A stretch of 64,000 nucleotides of DNA. Source: Dehalococcoidia bacterium. GTDB taxonomy: Bacteria; Chloroflexota; Dehalococcoidia; Bin125. The notes beneath the pieces are model-generated. The model had not been told where the DNA came from. It ran no database searches and saw nothing but the letters and a program-made list of their open reading frames with translations. Location: assembly GCA_022828105.1 (NCBI GenBank), contig JAJEJC010000006.1, positions 62,001 to 126,000 on the forward strand, written 5' to 3'. Shown here piece after piece: positions 26,812 through 35,684 of the stretch (positions within the stretch are counted from its first letter, which is position 1; the number at the start of each line of letters is the position of its first letter). A program made the position numbers and the translations under genes.

Positions 26812-29334
26812 ATGGCAACACAGAATCCACAACAAGAGACGGAATCGACGGGCGAACGCCGCCTGCCGAGGCTCGCCGGACTCGACGGCATTCGCGGTCT
26901 CGCGGCGCTCGCCGTCGTGCTGTACCACGCCGGCGTCGCCTGGCTGCCGGCCGGATTCCTCGGCGTCGATGTGTTCTTCGTCGTTTCCGGATTCCTGATC
27001 ACCGCGCTGTTGATCTCGGAGCGCGAGCACGACGGAAGCACCGATCTGCTGCAGTTCTGGCTGCGCCGGGCGCGGCGTCTGCTTCCGGTCCTCGCGCTCG
27101 TACTGATCGTGACCACTGCCTATGCCGCGCTGATGCTCCAGGACACGCTGATCGACCATCTGCGCGAGGTCCTGGTCGCCGCCGTCTACATCACCAACTG
27201 GGACCAGATCGTGCGCGGCGTCTCCTACTTCGAGATGTTCGAGCGGCCCTCGCAACTCCGCCACCTCTGGTCGCTGGCCGTCGAGGAGCAGTTCTACGTC
27301 ATCTGGCCGCTGCTGTTCGCCGCGCTCGCGCGGCTGCTGCGGATGCGCTGGCTGTGGTGCATCGTGGTCGCGCTGGCCGCGCTCTCAGTGGTCTGGATGG
27401 CCCTGCTCTTCAATCCCGGCGACGAGCCGTCCCGCGTCTACTTCGGCAGCGACGCGCGCGCCTTCACAATCCTGATCGGCGTCGCCGCCGCCTTCGTCTG
27501 GAAGCCCTGGCGGCGGACCTGGAACCCGCCGCTCGGAGCGCTCATGGATGCCTTGGCCCTCGCAGCGCTCGTCGGACTCGGCGTGATCATGGCCGTGGGT
27601 CGGCACTGGAGCGACTGGATGTACCCCTGGGGCCTGCTGGCCACGTCGTTCGCGACGATCCTGCTGGTCGCCTTCGTCATCCGCCCGGGATCGATGATTG
27701 GCCGCGCGCTGGAGACGGCGCCGCTGCGCTGGATGGGCGAGCGCAGCTACAGCATCTACCTCTGGCACTGGCCCGTATTGCTGGCCATGCAGTGGGAGTT
27801 CAACTTCGTCCCCAACACGATCCTGACCGTTGCGGTCGGCCTGTTGGCGACGTTCATGCTCGCCGAGCTCAGTTACCGCCTCGTCGAGCGACCGATGCGC
27901 CGGCCCGCGTTCTGGAGCCTGACCCGGATACGCGGACGGCTGCGCGAGCTGCGCCCGTACCTGCTGGCGACCGCGTCGCTGGCGGCGGCCGTGCTGCTAG
28001 CCCTGGTTGCAGGATTCGCCCTGCTGCCCGGCCGCTCGCTCTCGGACCTCGCCTTCACGGTCGGGGCCGAGCAATCGGGCTTCGAAGCAGAGCAACAGTA
28101 CGACCAGGCAGCGGGTGGGCAGGCGACGCAACCGCTACCGATTCGCCCGTCGCAAGACACCCGGCTCAGCGCGTCGGCCACCATCGGCGCAGCCTCTGCG
28201 GAGGAACAGACGACACCGGCCACAGGCGACATCCCGCCATACATGCGACCGATCGAGCGTGACGCAACCACTGAACCGCCGCCGGGCACTGCGTTGGGCG
28301 AATCGGCAGAGCTATCCACGTTGGGAGCCGGCGACGATCCGTCGGCCCTCGTGACGCAACCGCCGCTCGTCGAGTATCCGCCGGGCGAATACTTCGCTCA
28401 GTACACCGTTCGCGCCGGAGATCATCTCAACGGCATCTCGCGCCAGTTCGACACGACGATTGACGAGCTGGCTCGACTCAACGGGGAGGAGATCCGGCGA
28501 ATCATCCATCCCGGCGACGTGTTACAGGTGCCCTGTCCAGACGCCGCGCCCTGCGCGTTCCTGCGCCTGGAGCAAAAGGGCCAAGGCTGCGTGACCTTGC
28601 GAACAGCGCTGTCGCTGGATGCCCGAGCGCACGCTCTGCCGGTCTGCAAGTCGGACACGATGCTTGTCTCGCTGCCGCTGCGACTCAGTGCGATGCCAAC
28701 GCATTCGCTCAGCTCCATGCCGAAGTGGGAATGGAACGGCTCGGAATCCGAAGGACTCGACTTCACCCTGTTGCTCGACCACGTTGCAGAAACTCCCGGC
28801 GGCGCGACCGTGCTCAGGCTGACCCACGGATTGCCCCCGCTGGCGATCGGCGATTCCGTGATGGCGGGAGCCATGTCTCAACTGGAGGAAGTCGGGATCG
28901 AGGTGAATGCGGAGATCGGTCGCCAGGCCTACCAGGGATTTACGATCCTCAAGCAGGATCGTGAGCGCAACGGCCCGCGGGACACGGTGATCTTCCACGC
29001 CGTCGGCGCGCATTACATGGACGCCAAAGGCTTCGGCAAGTTGCTCAGCGCCGCCGAGGGCGTCAGGCACCTCATCGTCCTGACTCGCCAGTTCCCGCCT
29101 CGCGAACCGCTGCTGAGCTACGAGCGCGACACGAACAAGATGCTGCGCGAGGAAGCGGCCAAGCATGATTGGGTCACGTTGGTCGATTGGAATGAGATCA
29201 CAAACGGCCGCGAGTCAGAGGTCTCATGGGATGGGACGCATCTGAACCCGGTCGGCCGGCAACTCTACGCCGATCAGATCCTGGCCGCGATCGTCAGCCG
29301 CCCGCCGCCGCTCCTGGCATTGTCGGGCTGGTAG
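26812..29334 (+). CDS. Membrane acyltransferase-3 with C-terminal LysM and SGNH-like domains
   Basis: 840 residues. Residues about 20-370 are an OafA-type acyltransferase-3: GLDGIRGLAALAVVLYHAG with the catalytic His, then GVDVFFVVSGFLITALL, SLAVEEQFYVIWPLL and roughly 10 helices. After an 11th helix near 385-405 comes a low-complexity extracytoplasmic linker, then a LysM domain (YTVRAGDHLNGISRQFDTT to HPGDVLQVP, about 530-575). Residues about 675-835 form an SGNH-like domain with GDSVMAGAM (GDS motif) and WDGTHLNPVGRQLYAD (catalytic Asp/His). It probably O-acetylates a cell-envelope glycan, with LysM binding it. It follows the carboxylase gene by 6 bases. Confidence 0.88.
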   Translation: MATQNPQQETESTGERRLPRLAGLDGIRGLAALAVVLYHAGVAWLPAGFLGVDVFFVVSGFLITALLISEREHDGSTDLLQFWLRRARRLLPVLALVLIVTTAYAALMLQDTLIDHLREVLVAAVYITNWDQIVRGVSYFEMFERPSQLRHLWSLAVEEQFYVIWPLLFAALARLLRMRWLWCIVVALAALSVVWMALLFNPGDEPSRVYFGSDARAFTILIGVAAAFVWKPWRRTWNPPLGALMDALALAALVGLGVIMAVGRHWSDWMYPWGLLATSFATILLVAFVIRPGSMIGRALETAPLRWMGERSYSIYLWHWPVLLAMQWEFNFVPNTILTVAVGLLATFMLAELSYRLVERPMRRPAFWSLTRIRGRLRELRPYLLATASLAAAVLLALVAGFALLPGRSLSDLAFTVGAEQSGFEAEQQYDQAAGGQATQPLPIRPSQDTRLSASATIGAASAEEQTTPATGDIPPYMRPIERDATTEPPPGTALGESAELSTLGAGDDPSALVTQPPLVEYPPGEYFAQYTVRAGDHLNGISRQFDTTIDELARLNGEEIRRIIHPGDVLQVPCPDAAPCAFLRLEQKGQGCVTLRTALSLDARAHALPVCKSDTMLVSLPLRLSAMPTHSLSSMPKWEWNGSESEGLDFTLLLDHVAETPGGATVLRLTHGLPPLAIGDSVMAGAMSQLEEVGIEVNAEIGRQAYQGFTILKQDRERNGPRDTVIFHAVGAHYMDAKGFGKLLSAAEGVRHLIVLTRQFPPREPLLSYERDTNKMLREEAAKHDWVTLVDWNEITNGRESEVSWDGTHLNPVGRQLYADQILAAIVSRPPPLLALSGW

Positions 29335-29394
29335 CCGGACGCTCGGACCGCTGCTCGACTGAAGCGGGAGCCTGGAGTCGCAGACGCGTACGCG

Positions 29395-29811
29395 TCACTC
29401 AGGCAGCGACTGACCATAGCCGGTGACCGAAACGACATCGCGCCGCTTGAACAGCCACTCGCCGTCGACTTTGACGACGACATCCTCGTAACCCAGCAGG
29501 ATCGAGGCCACCGACCCATCCGGCGACGGCACCTTGAAGTCGAGGAAGCACTTGTGATGGCACGTGTCGCCCTCAACCTCGAAGAGATGGTTGTCGGTGA
29601 AGTGCATGCCACCGGGGAACGCTTCGGCGAGCTGTCCGCAGAATGGAACCAGCTCCTCGCGCCCTTCGGCCTTGCCAGCCGGTCCGGCGAACACGCCGTC
29701 CTCGGTGAAGGTCGCCGCCCAGCCCTCGCCGTCGGCCTGGTCAACGGTGTAGTTGTAGACCGAACAGAGGTCGATGATCGCAAACCGATCCTCAAGCGAA
29801 ATCTTGCTCAT
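29395..29811 (-). CDS. SnoaL/NTF2-like polyketide-cyclase-fold protein
   Basis: 138 residues with the alpha-plus-beta cone of the NTF2-like superfamily: an N-terminal helix SLEDRFAIIDLCSVYNYTVD with the Asp, then WAATFTEDGVFAG, and beta strands HFTDNHLFEVEGDTCHHKCF. This matches the SnoaL-like domain found in small dehydratases, isomerases and ring-hydroxylating dioxygenase beta subunits. No partner oxygenase is adjacent. AGGAG precedes the ATG by about 6 bases. The biochemical activity is not predictable. Confidence 0.82.
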   Translation of the reverse strand: MSKISLEDRFAIIDLCSVYNYTVDQADGEGWAATFTEDGVFAGPAGKAEGREELVPFCGQLAEAFPGGMHFTDNHLFEVEGDTCHHKCFLDFKVPSPDGSVASILLGYEDVVVKVDGEWLFKRRDVVSVTGYGQSLPE

Positions 29812-29849
29812 TGTTCTCTCCTGTCGCTGCCCGAGTTCGTCTCTTCAAT

Positions 29850-29986
29850 CTCCCCCCGCTCTCCGGGAAGAGATACTTCTTTTCTCTCTTCTCCCCCCGC
29901 TCTGTGGGGGGAGATGTTTCTCGTCTCTTCTCTCCCCCCGCTACGCGGGGGGAGATGCCGAAGGCAGAGGGGGGCTCCCCCTCAAC
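29850..29986. repeat. Palindromic repeat, family 1, copy b (three hairpin units)
   Basis: The 185-base gap between two minus-strand genes is filled by three CTCCCCCCGC...GCGGGGGGAG-type palindromes in a row. The first is decayed (CCGGGAAGAG). The last is followed by ATGCCGAAGGCAGAGGGGGG, matching the arm found in copies a and c. Together they fill the spacer before the SnoaL-like gene. Confidence 0.8.
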
Positions 29987-29996
29987 CCTCGCCTTG

Positions 29997-30395
29997 CTAG
30001 TCCAACACCACAATCGCCTCCACCTCGATCATGAACTCCGGCGCCGCCAGCGCCTGCACGCCGATCAGCGTGCTCGCCGGAGCGGTCGTGCCTCCGAAGA
30101 TCGCCTTGCGGGCATCATTCAGCGCCCGGCCCATCGACGCGTCGTAGTTGACGATGTAGACATTGGTCTTCGCCACGTCGGCCGGGGTCGCTCCGGCCGC
30201 TTCAATCGCCACGGCCAGGTTCTCGTAGGCCTTCTTCGCCTGGGCCGCAAAGTCGCCTTCACCGACGATGCCTCCGTCGACATCCCAGGCCACCTGTCCC
30301 GAGATGTAGATCGTCTTGCTCCCGGTCGCCGAGACGACCTGCGTGAACGAACGCAAGTTGACGAGTCCGTCGGGGTGGATGTGATCGAGTCCCAT
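29997..30395 (-). CDS. RidA/YjgF family protein
   Basis: 132 residues from the ATG at 30395, which has AGAGGAG upstream; an earlier in-frame start at 30413 lacks this. FTQVVSATGSKTIYISGQVAWD, AAQAKKAYENLAVAIEAAGATPADVAKTNVYI and APASTLIGVQALAAPEFMIEVEAI are characteristic blocks of the family, including the conserved EIE-like end (here MIEVEA). The arginine usual for enamine/imine deaminases in PxR(S/T) is replaced (PASTLIG), so this may belong to an Rid subgroup without 2-aminoacrylate deaminase activity. The gene stands between a SnoaL-like gene and a divergent nitroreductase. Confidence 0.85.
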   Translation of the reverse strand: MGLDHIHPDGLVNLRSFTQVVSATGSKTIYISGQVAWDVDGGIVGEGDFAAQAKKAYENLAVAIEAAGATPADVAKTNVYIVNYDASMGRALNDARKAIFGGTTAPASTLIGVQALAAPEFMIEVEAIVVLD

Positions 30396-30478
30396 GAATG
30401 CTCCTCTGCGCATGGCTGCGGTCGGTCAGACTCGCTGGACGCTTACGATAGCGTCGAACGCAATCGCTCGCCTGAACG

Positions 30479-31126
30479 ATGAAGGACCATACGATGCCCC
30501 GCTACGGACGCCTTGGACTGCCGCTCTACGAAGCCATCTACTCGATGCGGGCGATTCGTCGGATGCGGCCGGATCCGCTCTCGGACGAGGACCTGGAGAT
30601 CATCCTCGACGCCGCGCGGCAGGCGCCCAACGGCGGCAACGCCCAGCCCTGGCACTTCATCGTCGTGCGCAATCCGCAGCTCAAGCGCGAACTGGGGACG
30701 CTCTACCACGAGGCCTGGTGGGCCAAGCGCGCAGACGAGGGCATCGAGGGCCCCGACCATCCCGCATTCGAGAACCCGGTCCGCCGCTCCGCCATGCGGC
30801 TCGCCGACGAGATTGGCGACGTGCCGGTCATGATCCTGCTCTGCGCCACCGCACAAGGGCCCGGTGCCGCGAACTCAGTCATACCGTCGGTCCAGAATCT
30901 GCTGCTCGCCGCCCGCGGCCTCGGCATCGGCGGCACGATCACGACGCTGCACCCGGTCGTCGACGAACGCGTCAAGGCGCTGCTCGAGATCCCCGACGAG
31001 GCGCAGATCGTCTACTGCGTCCCGCTCGGCTACCCCAGAGGCCGCTTCGGTCCGCTCAATCGCAAGCCGCTGCGCGACATCGTCTCCGAAGACAAGTGGG
31101 GCGCCACCCCCAACTGGATCGACTGA
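30479..31126 (+). CDS. Nitroreductase-family FMN oxidoreductase
   Basis: 215 residues. MRAIRRMRPDPLSDEDLEIILDAARQAPNGGNAQPWHF near residues 23-60 is the classic FMN-binding N-terminus; SVIPSVQNLLLAARGLGIGGTITT near 140 and VPLGYPRGRFGPLNRKPL near 183-200 complete the family. It likely reduces nitroaromatics, quinones or other electrophiles with NAD(P)H. It is divergent from the RidA gene and convergent with the zinc alcohol dehydrogenase. A second, shorter family member is at 4328-4861. Confidence 0.86.
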   Translation: MKDHTMPRYGRLGLPLYEAIYSMRAIRRMRPDPLSDEDLEIILDAARQAPNGGNAQPWHFIVVRNPQLKRELGTLYHEAWWAKRADEGIEGPDHPAFENPVRRSAMRLADEIGDVPVMILLCATAQGPGAANSVIPSVQNLLLAARGLGIGGTITTLHPVVDERVKALLEIPDEAQIVYCVPLGYPRGRFGPLNRKPLRDIVSEDKWGATPNWID

Positions 31127-31139
31127 CCCTTACGGACCT

Positions 31140-32249
31140 TTACGGCACCAGCATCGAACGCGACACGTTCGTCTCCCGTTCGTGCCACTCGCTGTCCTCG
31201 AATGCCTGATTGACGTCGGCCAGGGGATAGGTGTGCGAGACGATCTTGTCGTAGGGAATGTCCCGCTGATTCTTGAGCAGCATGTCCATCATCAGCGGCA
31301 GCAGATGCGGCCGGTACATCACCGAGCCCATGATCTTCTTGCCGCTCAGGATCGTGCTCGGATCAATCTCGACCGTGCGACCGCGCACGATGTCGCCAAT
31401 CTCGACGAACGTGCCGCCGTTGGCCAGGTAGGTCAGACCCTCGGCCAGGAGCTCCGCTCGGCCGACAAGTTCCATCACGATGTTCGCCCCGCGACCCTCG
31501 GTCAGCTCCCAGACCGCGCGGCGGCGCGTGTCGGGCGTGTTGAACTCCTCGATGTTAATCGTGTGATCGGCCCCGAACTCCTCGGCCAGCGCCAGACGCT
31601 GCGGCAGCCGGTCGAGCACGATCACCTTGTGCGCGCCCATGTCCTTGGCCATCGCGGTCGCGTTGAGGCCCAGCCCGCCCGCGCCCTGGATCACGACGAA
31701 GTCGTTCTCCTTGCAGCCGGCCCGCATCAGACCCTCGGTCGTCGTGCCCATCGCGCAGTTGACGAAGCCCAGGACCTCGTCCGGCAGCTCGTCCGGGACC
31801 TTGAACACGGGATGATTGGGCCGCAGGTAGTAGTAGTCGGCGTAGGTGCCGGTGAAGTAGGGCGCGACCCCTGCCTCGCGCGACCAGGCGGCCCGATCCG
31901 AGCACCAGTTGGGTTCGCCGCGCGAGCACTGGTAGCACCGCCCGCAAGGCGTGATCGCCGAGTACATCAGCCGGTCGCCGACGGCGATTTCGCGGCCCAG
32001 CGAGTCGGTCGAAACGCCCGCGCCCAGCGCATGCACCACGCCGGTGCCCTCGTGACCCATCACCCGCCCGTTCGACGGCAACGGCGTCTCAACCATGTCG
32101 CCGCGCCAGGTATGCAGGTCCGAGCCGCAGACGCCTGCCTGCGTGATCCGCAAGACGATCCCGCCCGGCTCCGGCTCGGGAACCGGGTACTCCTCAATCA
32201 CAAACGGCTGCCGGTACTCCTTGACAACCACAACACGTCCGCTGGGCAT
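31140..32249 (-). CDS. Zinc-dependent alcohol dehydrogenase (MDR family)
   Basis: 369 residues. GVCGSDLH gives Cys41 and GHEGTG gives His66/Glu67 as the catalytic zinc site. CGRCYQCSRGEPNWC provides the four structural-zinc cysteines at 102, 105, 108 and 116. IQGAGGLGLNATAMAK is the Rossmann NAD(P) loop followed by VLDR, whose Asp favours NAD. It oxidises an alcohol or reduces an aldehyde; the substrate is unknown. It lies downstream of the PhyH dioxygenase on the same strand, but a strong hairpin sits between them. Confidence 0.9.
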   Translation of the reverse strand: MPSGRVVVVKEYRQPFVIEEYPVPEPEPGGIVLRITQAGVCGSDLHTWRGDMVETPLPSNGRVMGHEGTGVVHALGAGVSTDSLGREIAVGDRLMYSAITPCGRCYQCSRGEPNWCSDRAAWSREAGVAPYFTGTYADYYYLRPNHPVFKVPDELPDEVLGFVNCAMGTTTEGLMRAGCKENDFVVIQGAGGLGLNATAMAKDMGAHKVIVLDRLPQRLALAEEFGADHTINIEEFNTPDTRRRAVWELTEGRGANIVMELVGRAELLAEGLTYLANGGTFVEIGDIVRGRTVEIDPSTILSGKKIMGSVMYRPHLLPLMMDMLLKNQRDIPYDKIVSHTYPLADVNQAFEDSEWHERETNVSRSMLVP

Positions 32250-32344
32250 GAGCGACTCCTCTCCAGCCTGCTGGTGAGGCGAAGTCTACGGATTTCGAGA
32301 TTGCCACAGAGGCAGCGCGAGCCGCTTTGATCCGGCGCGCCTTG

Positions 32345-32376
32345 CCCACAACACCGCCCGAAGGCGGCGTTGTGGG
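32345..32376 (-). terminator. Strong intergenic hairpin, possible transcription stop
   Basis: CCCACAACACCGCC pairs with GGCGGCGTTGTGGG across loop CGAA, a 14-bp stem with a single mismatch. It lies between the PhyH dioxygenase stop and the alcohol dehydrogenase start. No U-tract follows on either strand, so it is either an atypical terminator or a dispersed palindrome. Confidence 0.4.
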
Positions 32377-32395
32377 AAGCCAACGGCGGGGAAGC

Positions 32396-33313
32396 TCAGT
32401 TCCGCTGCTTGTCTTCGTACGTGTCGAAAAAGCGGTTCTTGACCGTCTTCTGGTTCTCGTAGATCGAGCCCTGCTTCGGCGACGCCGGCAGCGGCAGGTA
32501 GGCGGGGACCTCGGTCTGGCGCGGTTGCTCGACCGGTTCGCCGGCGCACATGAAGCTCCAGTACTGCTCCAGTGTCTGCGGCCCCAGACCCATGATCGGC
32601 CAAGCGTCGGCGGCGGCGTAGCCGAAGAGCAGCAAACGTCGCTGATTCTCGGAGCGGTTCAGGGCTGAGCCGTGCATCGTTCGCACGTGATGGAACGAGA
32701 CGGAGCCAGCCGGACCCTCCAGTGCGACGAGGTCCTGTTCCATGTCCCAGTCGAACTCCTCGGGCTCAACCGCGCCGGTGAAGTAACGGCCCTCGGGGTG
32801 GTGGTGGTCGTAGATCTGCCGCTTGTGCGATCCGGGCACGACCAGCAGCGGACCATTGATCGCGAAGCAGTCGTCCAGCAGGATGCCCGCCGCGACGAGG
32901 TCGTCGTTCGTGTGCGGGTAGAAGGGCCAGTCCTGGTGCCACTCGACCGGCGCGCCGTACTCGGCCGCCTTCATGTTCAGCTTGTCGTTCTGCAAGCGGA
33001 CGTTGGGGCCAATCAGCGCCGTCACCACCTCCATCAGCACCGGATGCTGGGCCAGCTCTCGGAAGAACGGCCAATGCGACGACGGCGACTTCAGCCGCCG
33101 CACGCGAGGCTCTTCCGGCGTGTGCGAGTCTTCGAGGTCGTACTGCGCGTTGTGGTCGGTCAGTCCCGCCGCCTCGGCGACAATCCGGTCGGTCTCGTCG
33201 CGCAGCGACTGCAGCACGTCGTCGGGCAGCAGCTTGGGCATCAGCAGGTAGCCGTTCTCGTGATAGAACTCAACCTGTTCCCGGGTGATCGTCGATGCAG
33301 TCGCAGTAGTCAT
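32396..33313 (-). CDS. Phytanoyl-CoA dioxygenase (PhyH) family protein
   Basis: 305 residues from the ATG at 33313, which follows a GAGGGGG ribosome site; an upstream in-frame start at 33349 adds 12 unlikely residues. WHQDWPF supplies His126 and Asp128 and TMHGSALNRS supplies His214 plus Arg220, the Fe(II) triad and 2-oxoglutarate-binding arginine. NGPLLVVPGSHKR near 153-165 is also typical. It is probably a 2-oxoglutarate-dependent hydroxylase acting on a small molecule or CoA ester. No substrate partner is evident nearby. Confidence 0.9.
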   Translation of the reverse strand: MTTATASTITREQVEFYHENGYLLMPKLLPDDVLQSLRDETDRIVAEAAGLTDHNAQYDLEDSHTPEEPRVRRLKSPSSHWPFFRELAQHPVLMEVVTALIGPNVRLQNDKLNMKAAEYGAPVEWHQDWPFYPHTNDDLVAAGILLDDCFAINGPLLVVPGSHKRQIYDHHHPEGRYFTGAVEPEEFDWDMEQDLVALEGPAGSVSFHHVRTMHGSALNRSENQRRLLLFGYAAADAWPIMGLGPQTLEQYWSFMCAGEPVEQPRQTEVPAYLPLPASPKQGSIYENQKTVKNRFFDTYEDKQRN

Positions 33314-33363
33314 GAGTCCCCCTCGCGCAACACCAAACAGGATAGACACTTCCCTCTATTCCC

Positions 33364-33415
33364 ATCTCTCCCCCCGCCTCCGGCGGAGGGAGATGCCGAA
33401 GGCCGAGAGGGGGCA
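33364..33415. repeat. Palindromic repeat, family 1, copy c
   Basis: CTCCCCCCGCCTCCGGCGGAGGGAG is followed by ATGCCGAAGGCCGAGAGGGGG. It lies in the 200-base divergent gap between the PhyH gene and the small hypothetical gene, in the same orientation as copy b. Confidence 0.75.
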
Positions 33416-33516
33416 CGCCGACGCCCAGTAAACCCTCCACACATCACAACCCCACACAGAACACCAGTTCACATATCATCGAACCCCTGACGCCACCCAG
33501 ATCAGGAGTTCACCTC

Positions 33517-33891
33517 ATGTCCCACACCGCCAACCCACCCCTCCCCTTCACCAACGACGCCATCATCGACCAACTCCGACACCAGGCCACCAACGGCCCC
33601 GCCTACGTCCAGCACAGCGCCACAAAGGCGCTCGCTCACATCAAGGGCCTCTACGCCCAGGCCCAATACGAAGCCAGGCTCGCCTACGACACCGCCCGCG
33701 CCGCCCTGCGCAACGACGCCAATGAAGTCCCCGAGGAGATCAGCCCCGGCTACGAACGGTTCGTTGAGATTCAGAACGGCTCGCCCCCGACCGAAGAAGA
33801 AATCGCACGCGCCGAGAAGCACTTCGGCATCACTCTCGACGAACCGGAAGACGAGGAGGGATCCAACCTTGAAGAAGACGAACCTCCCTAA
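33517..33891 (+). CDS. Hypothetical acidic protein
   Basis: 124 residues from an ATG with AGGAG upstream. The middle is a predicted helix pair (AYVQHSATKALAHIKGLYAQAQYEARLAYDTARAAL, residues 28-65), followed by EEEIARAEKHFGITLDEP and an acidic C-terminal tail. Residue composition and the ribosome site support a real gene, but I do not recognise the family. It is divergent from the PhyH gene and 150 bases ahead of the gamma-glutamyltransferase, and may be in its transcript. Confidence 0.55.
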   Translation: MSHTANPPLPFTNDAIIDQLRHQATNGPAYVQHSATKALAHIKGLYAQAQYEARLAYDTARAALRNDANEVPEEISPGYERFVEIQNGSPPTEEEIARAEKHFGITLDEPEDEEGSNLEEDEPP

Positions 33892-34041
33892 GAGCGAGCC
33901 CGCCTCGCCGCCTCTGCCGTTTTTTCTCACGGAGCGTCGAGACCAACCTCTGCGGGGTCATCCCTGGGCTCCCATGCCCCAGATTGCGCGACCATTCCGG
34001 CGCGCTCCAGGCGGCCGTGCGCCGCGCCTAGACTGTCCGGC

Positions 34042-35676
34042 ATGACCAACCTCCCCGAACACCCCTTCCGCTTCGAGTCCCGACGCTCGCCCGTGCTTTC
34101 TCGCAAGGGGATCGTCGCGACCAGCCAACCGCTGGCCTCGCTGGCCGGGTTGCGCATCCTGCGCGAAGGCGGCAACGCCGCCGACGCCGCCGTCGCAGCC
34201 GCCGCGGCGCTGGCCGTGGTCGAGCCGACCTCGACCGGCATCGGCGGCGACTGCTTTTGCCTCTTCTACCGCGCCGACGACCAATCGGTCTCGGCCATGA
34301 ATGGCAGTGGACGCGCGCCGGCGGCGCTCGACCTCGACGTCATCGAGCGCTGCGGCGGCTGGGATCGGCAGGGAGCGCACGCGGTGACGGTGCCGGGCTC
34401 GATCATGGGCTGGCACGACACGGTCGCCCGTTTCGGACGGATGACGCTCGCCGATGTCCTCCGGCCGGCGATCGAGATCGCCGAAGAGGGATTTGTCATG
34501 ACCCCGGCGATCGCGCGCGGTTGGGCCGGCCAGGCCGAGTTGCTGGCCGATACAGGACCGGCCGGACAGGACCTGCTGCTCGACGGTGCTGCGCCGCGAG
34601 CGGGCGAGGTCTGGGTCAACCCGCTGATCGCGAACGTCATGCGCGAGGTCGCCGACGGCGGCCCCGACGCCTTCTACCGGGGACGACCGGCGGAACGCAT
34701 CGTGGCAGCGCTCGAGGAGCACGGCGGAGTGATGTCGCTCGGCGACCTGGCCGGCCATTGCTCGACCTTCGACGACCCAATCTCCACCACCTACCGCCGA
34801 CACCGAGTCTGGGAGTGCCCGCCCAACGGACAGGGCATCACGACCTTGATGGCGCTCAACATCCTGGAGGGGTTCGAGATCGACCAGCTCGACGCCCGCT
34901 CGCCCGAGGCGCTGCATCTGATCATCGAGTCGCTGCGCCTCGCCTTCGCCGATGCCCGCGCGCTGGTCGCCGACCCCGCGCAGGTCGATGTGCCGATCGA
35001 CGAGATGCTGAGCAAGGCCTACGCCGCCAGGCGGCGGGCGCTGATTTGCGAAGACGCGGCAATCGAGCTGGCCGCGCCCGGTCTGCTGCCGGGCAAGTCC
35101 GACACGGTCTATCTCTCCGCCGCCGACGGCGATGGCAACGCCTGCTCCTTCATCAATTCCAACTACGAGGGTTTTGGTAGCTGCATCGTCCCGCGAGATT
35201 GCGGCTTCAGCCTGCAGAATCGCGGCGCCGGATTCGTCGTCGACGATCCGGACCATCCCAACGCGCTCGCCGGCGGCAAGCGGCCCTATCACACGATCAT
35301 GCCCTCGATGATCACTCGCCCCGACGGCAGCCTCTTCGCCAGCTACGGCGTGATGGGCGGCTGGAATCAACCCCAGGGACAGACCCAGGTGGTGGTCAAT
35401 CTGATCGACCGCGGCATGGACGCGCAGTCCGCGATCGACGCGCCGCGCGTCTCGATGTACGAGGAGCCGCCCAATGGCCGCATCTACGTCGAGGACACCT
35501 TCGGCGTCGAGCTGCTCGCGCGTCTCGCCGAGCTCGGCCATCCGGTCGTGCCCGCCAGCGGAGCGATCCGTACCGGCGTCGTCGGCAAGGGCCAGATCAT
35601 CTACCGCGACCCTGACTCAGGCGTCCTCTGGGGCGGCAGCGATCCTCGCGCCGATGGCTGCGCCGTCCCGCTCTAG
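34042..35676 (+). CDS. ggt: Gamma-glutamyltransferase family protein
   Basis: 544 residues, an Ntn-hydrolase precursor. The large-subunit signature LREGGNAADAAVAAAAALAVVEP is at residues 40-62. The small subunit would start at Thr355 in GKSDTVYLSAADGDGNACSFINSNYEGFGS, the autoprocessing site and nucleophile (known enzymes have TTHxS). No signal peptide is seen, unlike periplasmic Ggt, so it may be cytoplasmic or belong to a related branch such as cephalosporin acylase-like proteins. The normal role is transfer or hydrolysis of gamma-glutamyl groups from glutathione or peptides. Confidence 0.87.
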   Translation: MTNLPEHPFRFESRRSPVLSRKGIVATSQPLASLAGLRILREGGNAADAAVAAAAALAVVEPTSTGIGGDCFCLFYRADDQSVSAMNGSGRAPAALDLDVIERCGGWDRQGAHAVTVPGSIMGWHDTVARFGRMTLADVLRPAIEIAEEGFVMTPAIARGWAGQAELLADTGPAGQDLLLDGAAPRAGEVWVNPLIANVMREVADGGPDAFYRGRPAERIVAALEEHGGVMSLGDLAGHCSTFDDPISTTYRRHRVWECPPNGQGITTLMALNILEGFEIDQLDARSPEALHLIIESLRLAFADARALVADPAQVDVPIDEMLSKAYAARRRALICEDAAIELAAPGLLPGKSDTVYLSAADGDGNACSFINSNYEGFGSCIVPRDCGFSLQNRGAGFVVDDPDHPNALAGGKRPYHTIMPSMITRPDGSLFASYGVMGGWNQPQGQTQVVVNLIDRGMDAQSAIDAPRVSMYEEPPNGRIYVEDTFGVELLARLAELGHPVVPASGAIRTGVVGKGQIIYRDPDSGVLWGGSDPRADGCAVPL

Positions 35677-35684
35677 TGATTCGG

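Noticed and set aside
30864-32330. 488-codon plus-strand frame
   Set aside because: It is antisense to the zinc alcohol dehydrogenase, which has all metal ligands, and overlaps the nitroreductase in another frame.
33958-35541. 527-codon minus-strand frame
   Set aside because: Shadow of the gamma-glutamyltransferase; no recognisable domain.
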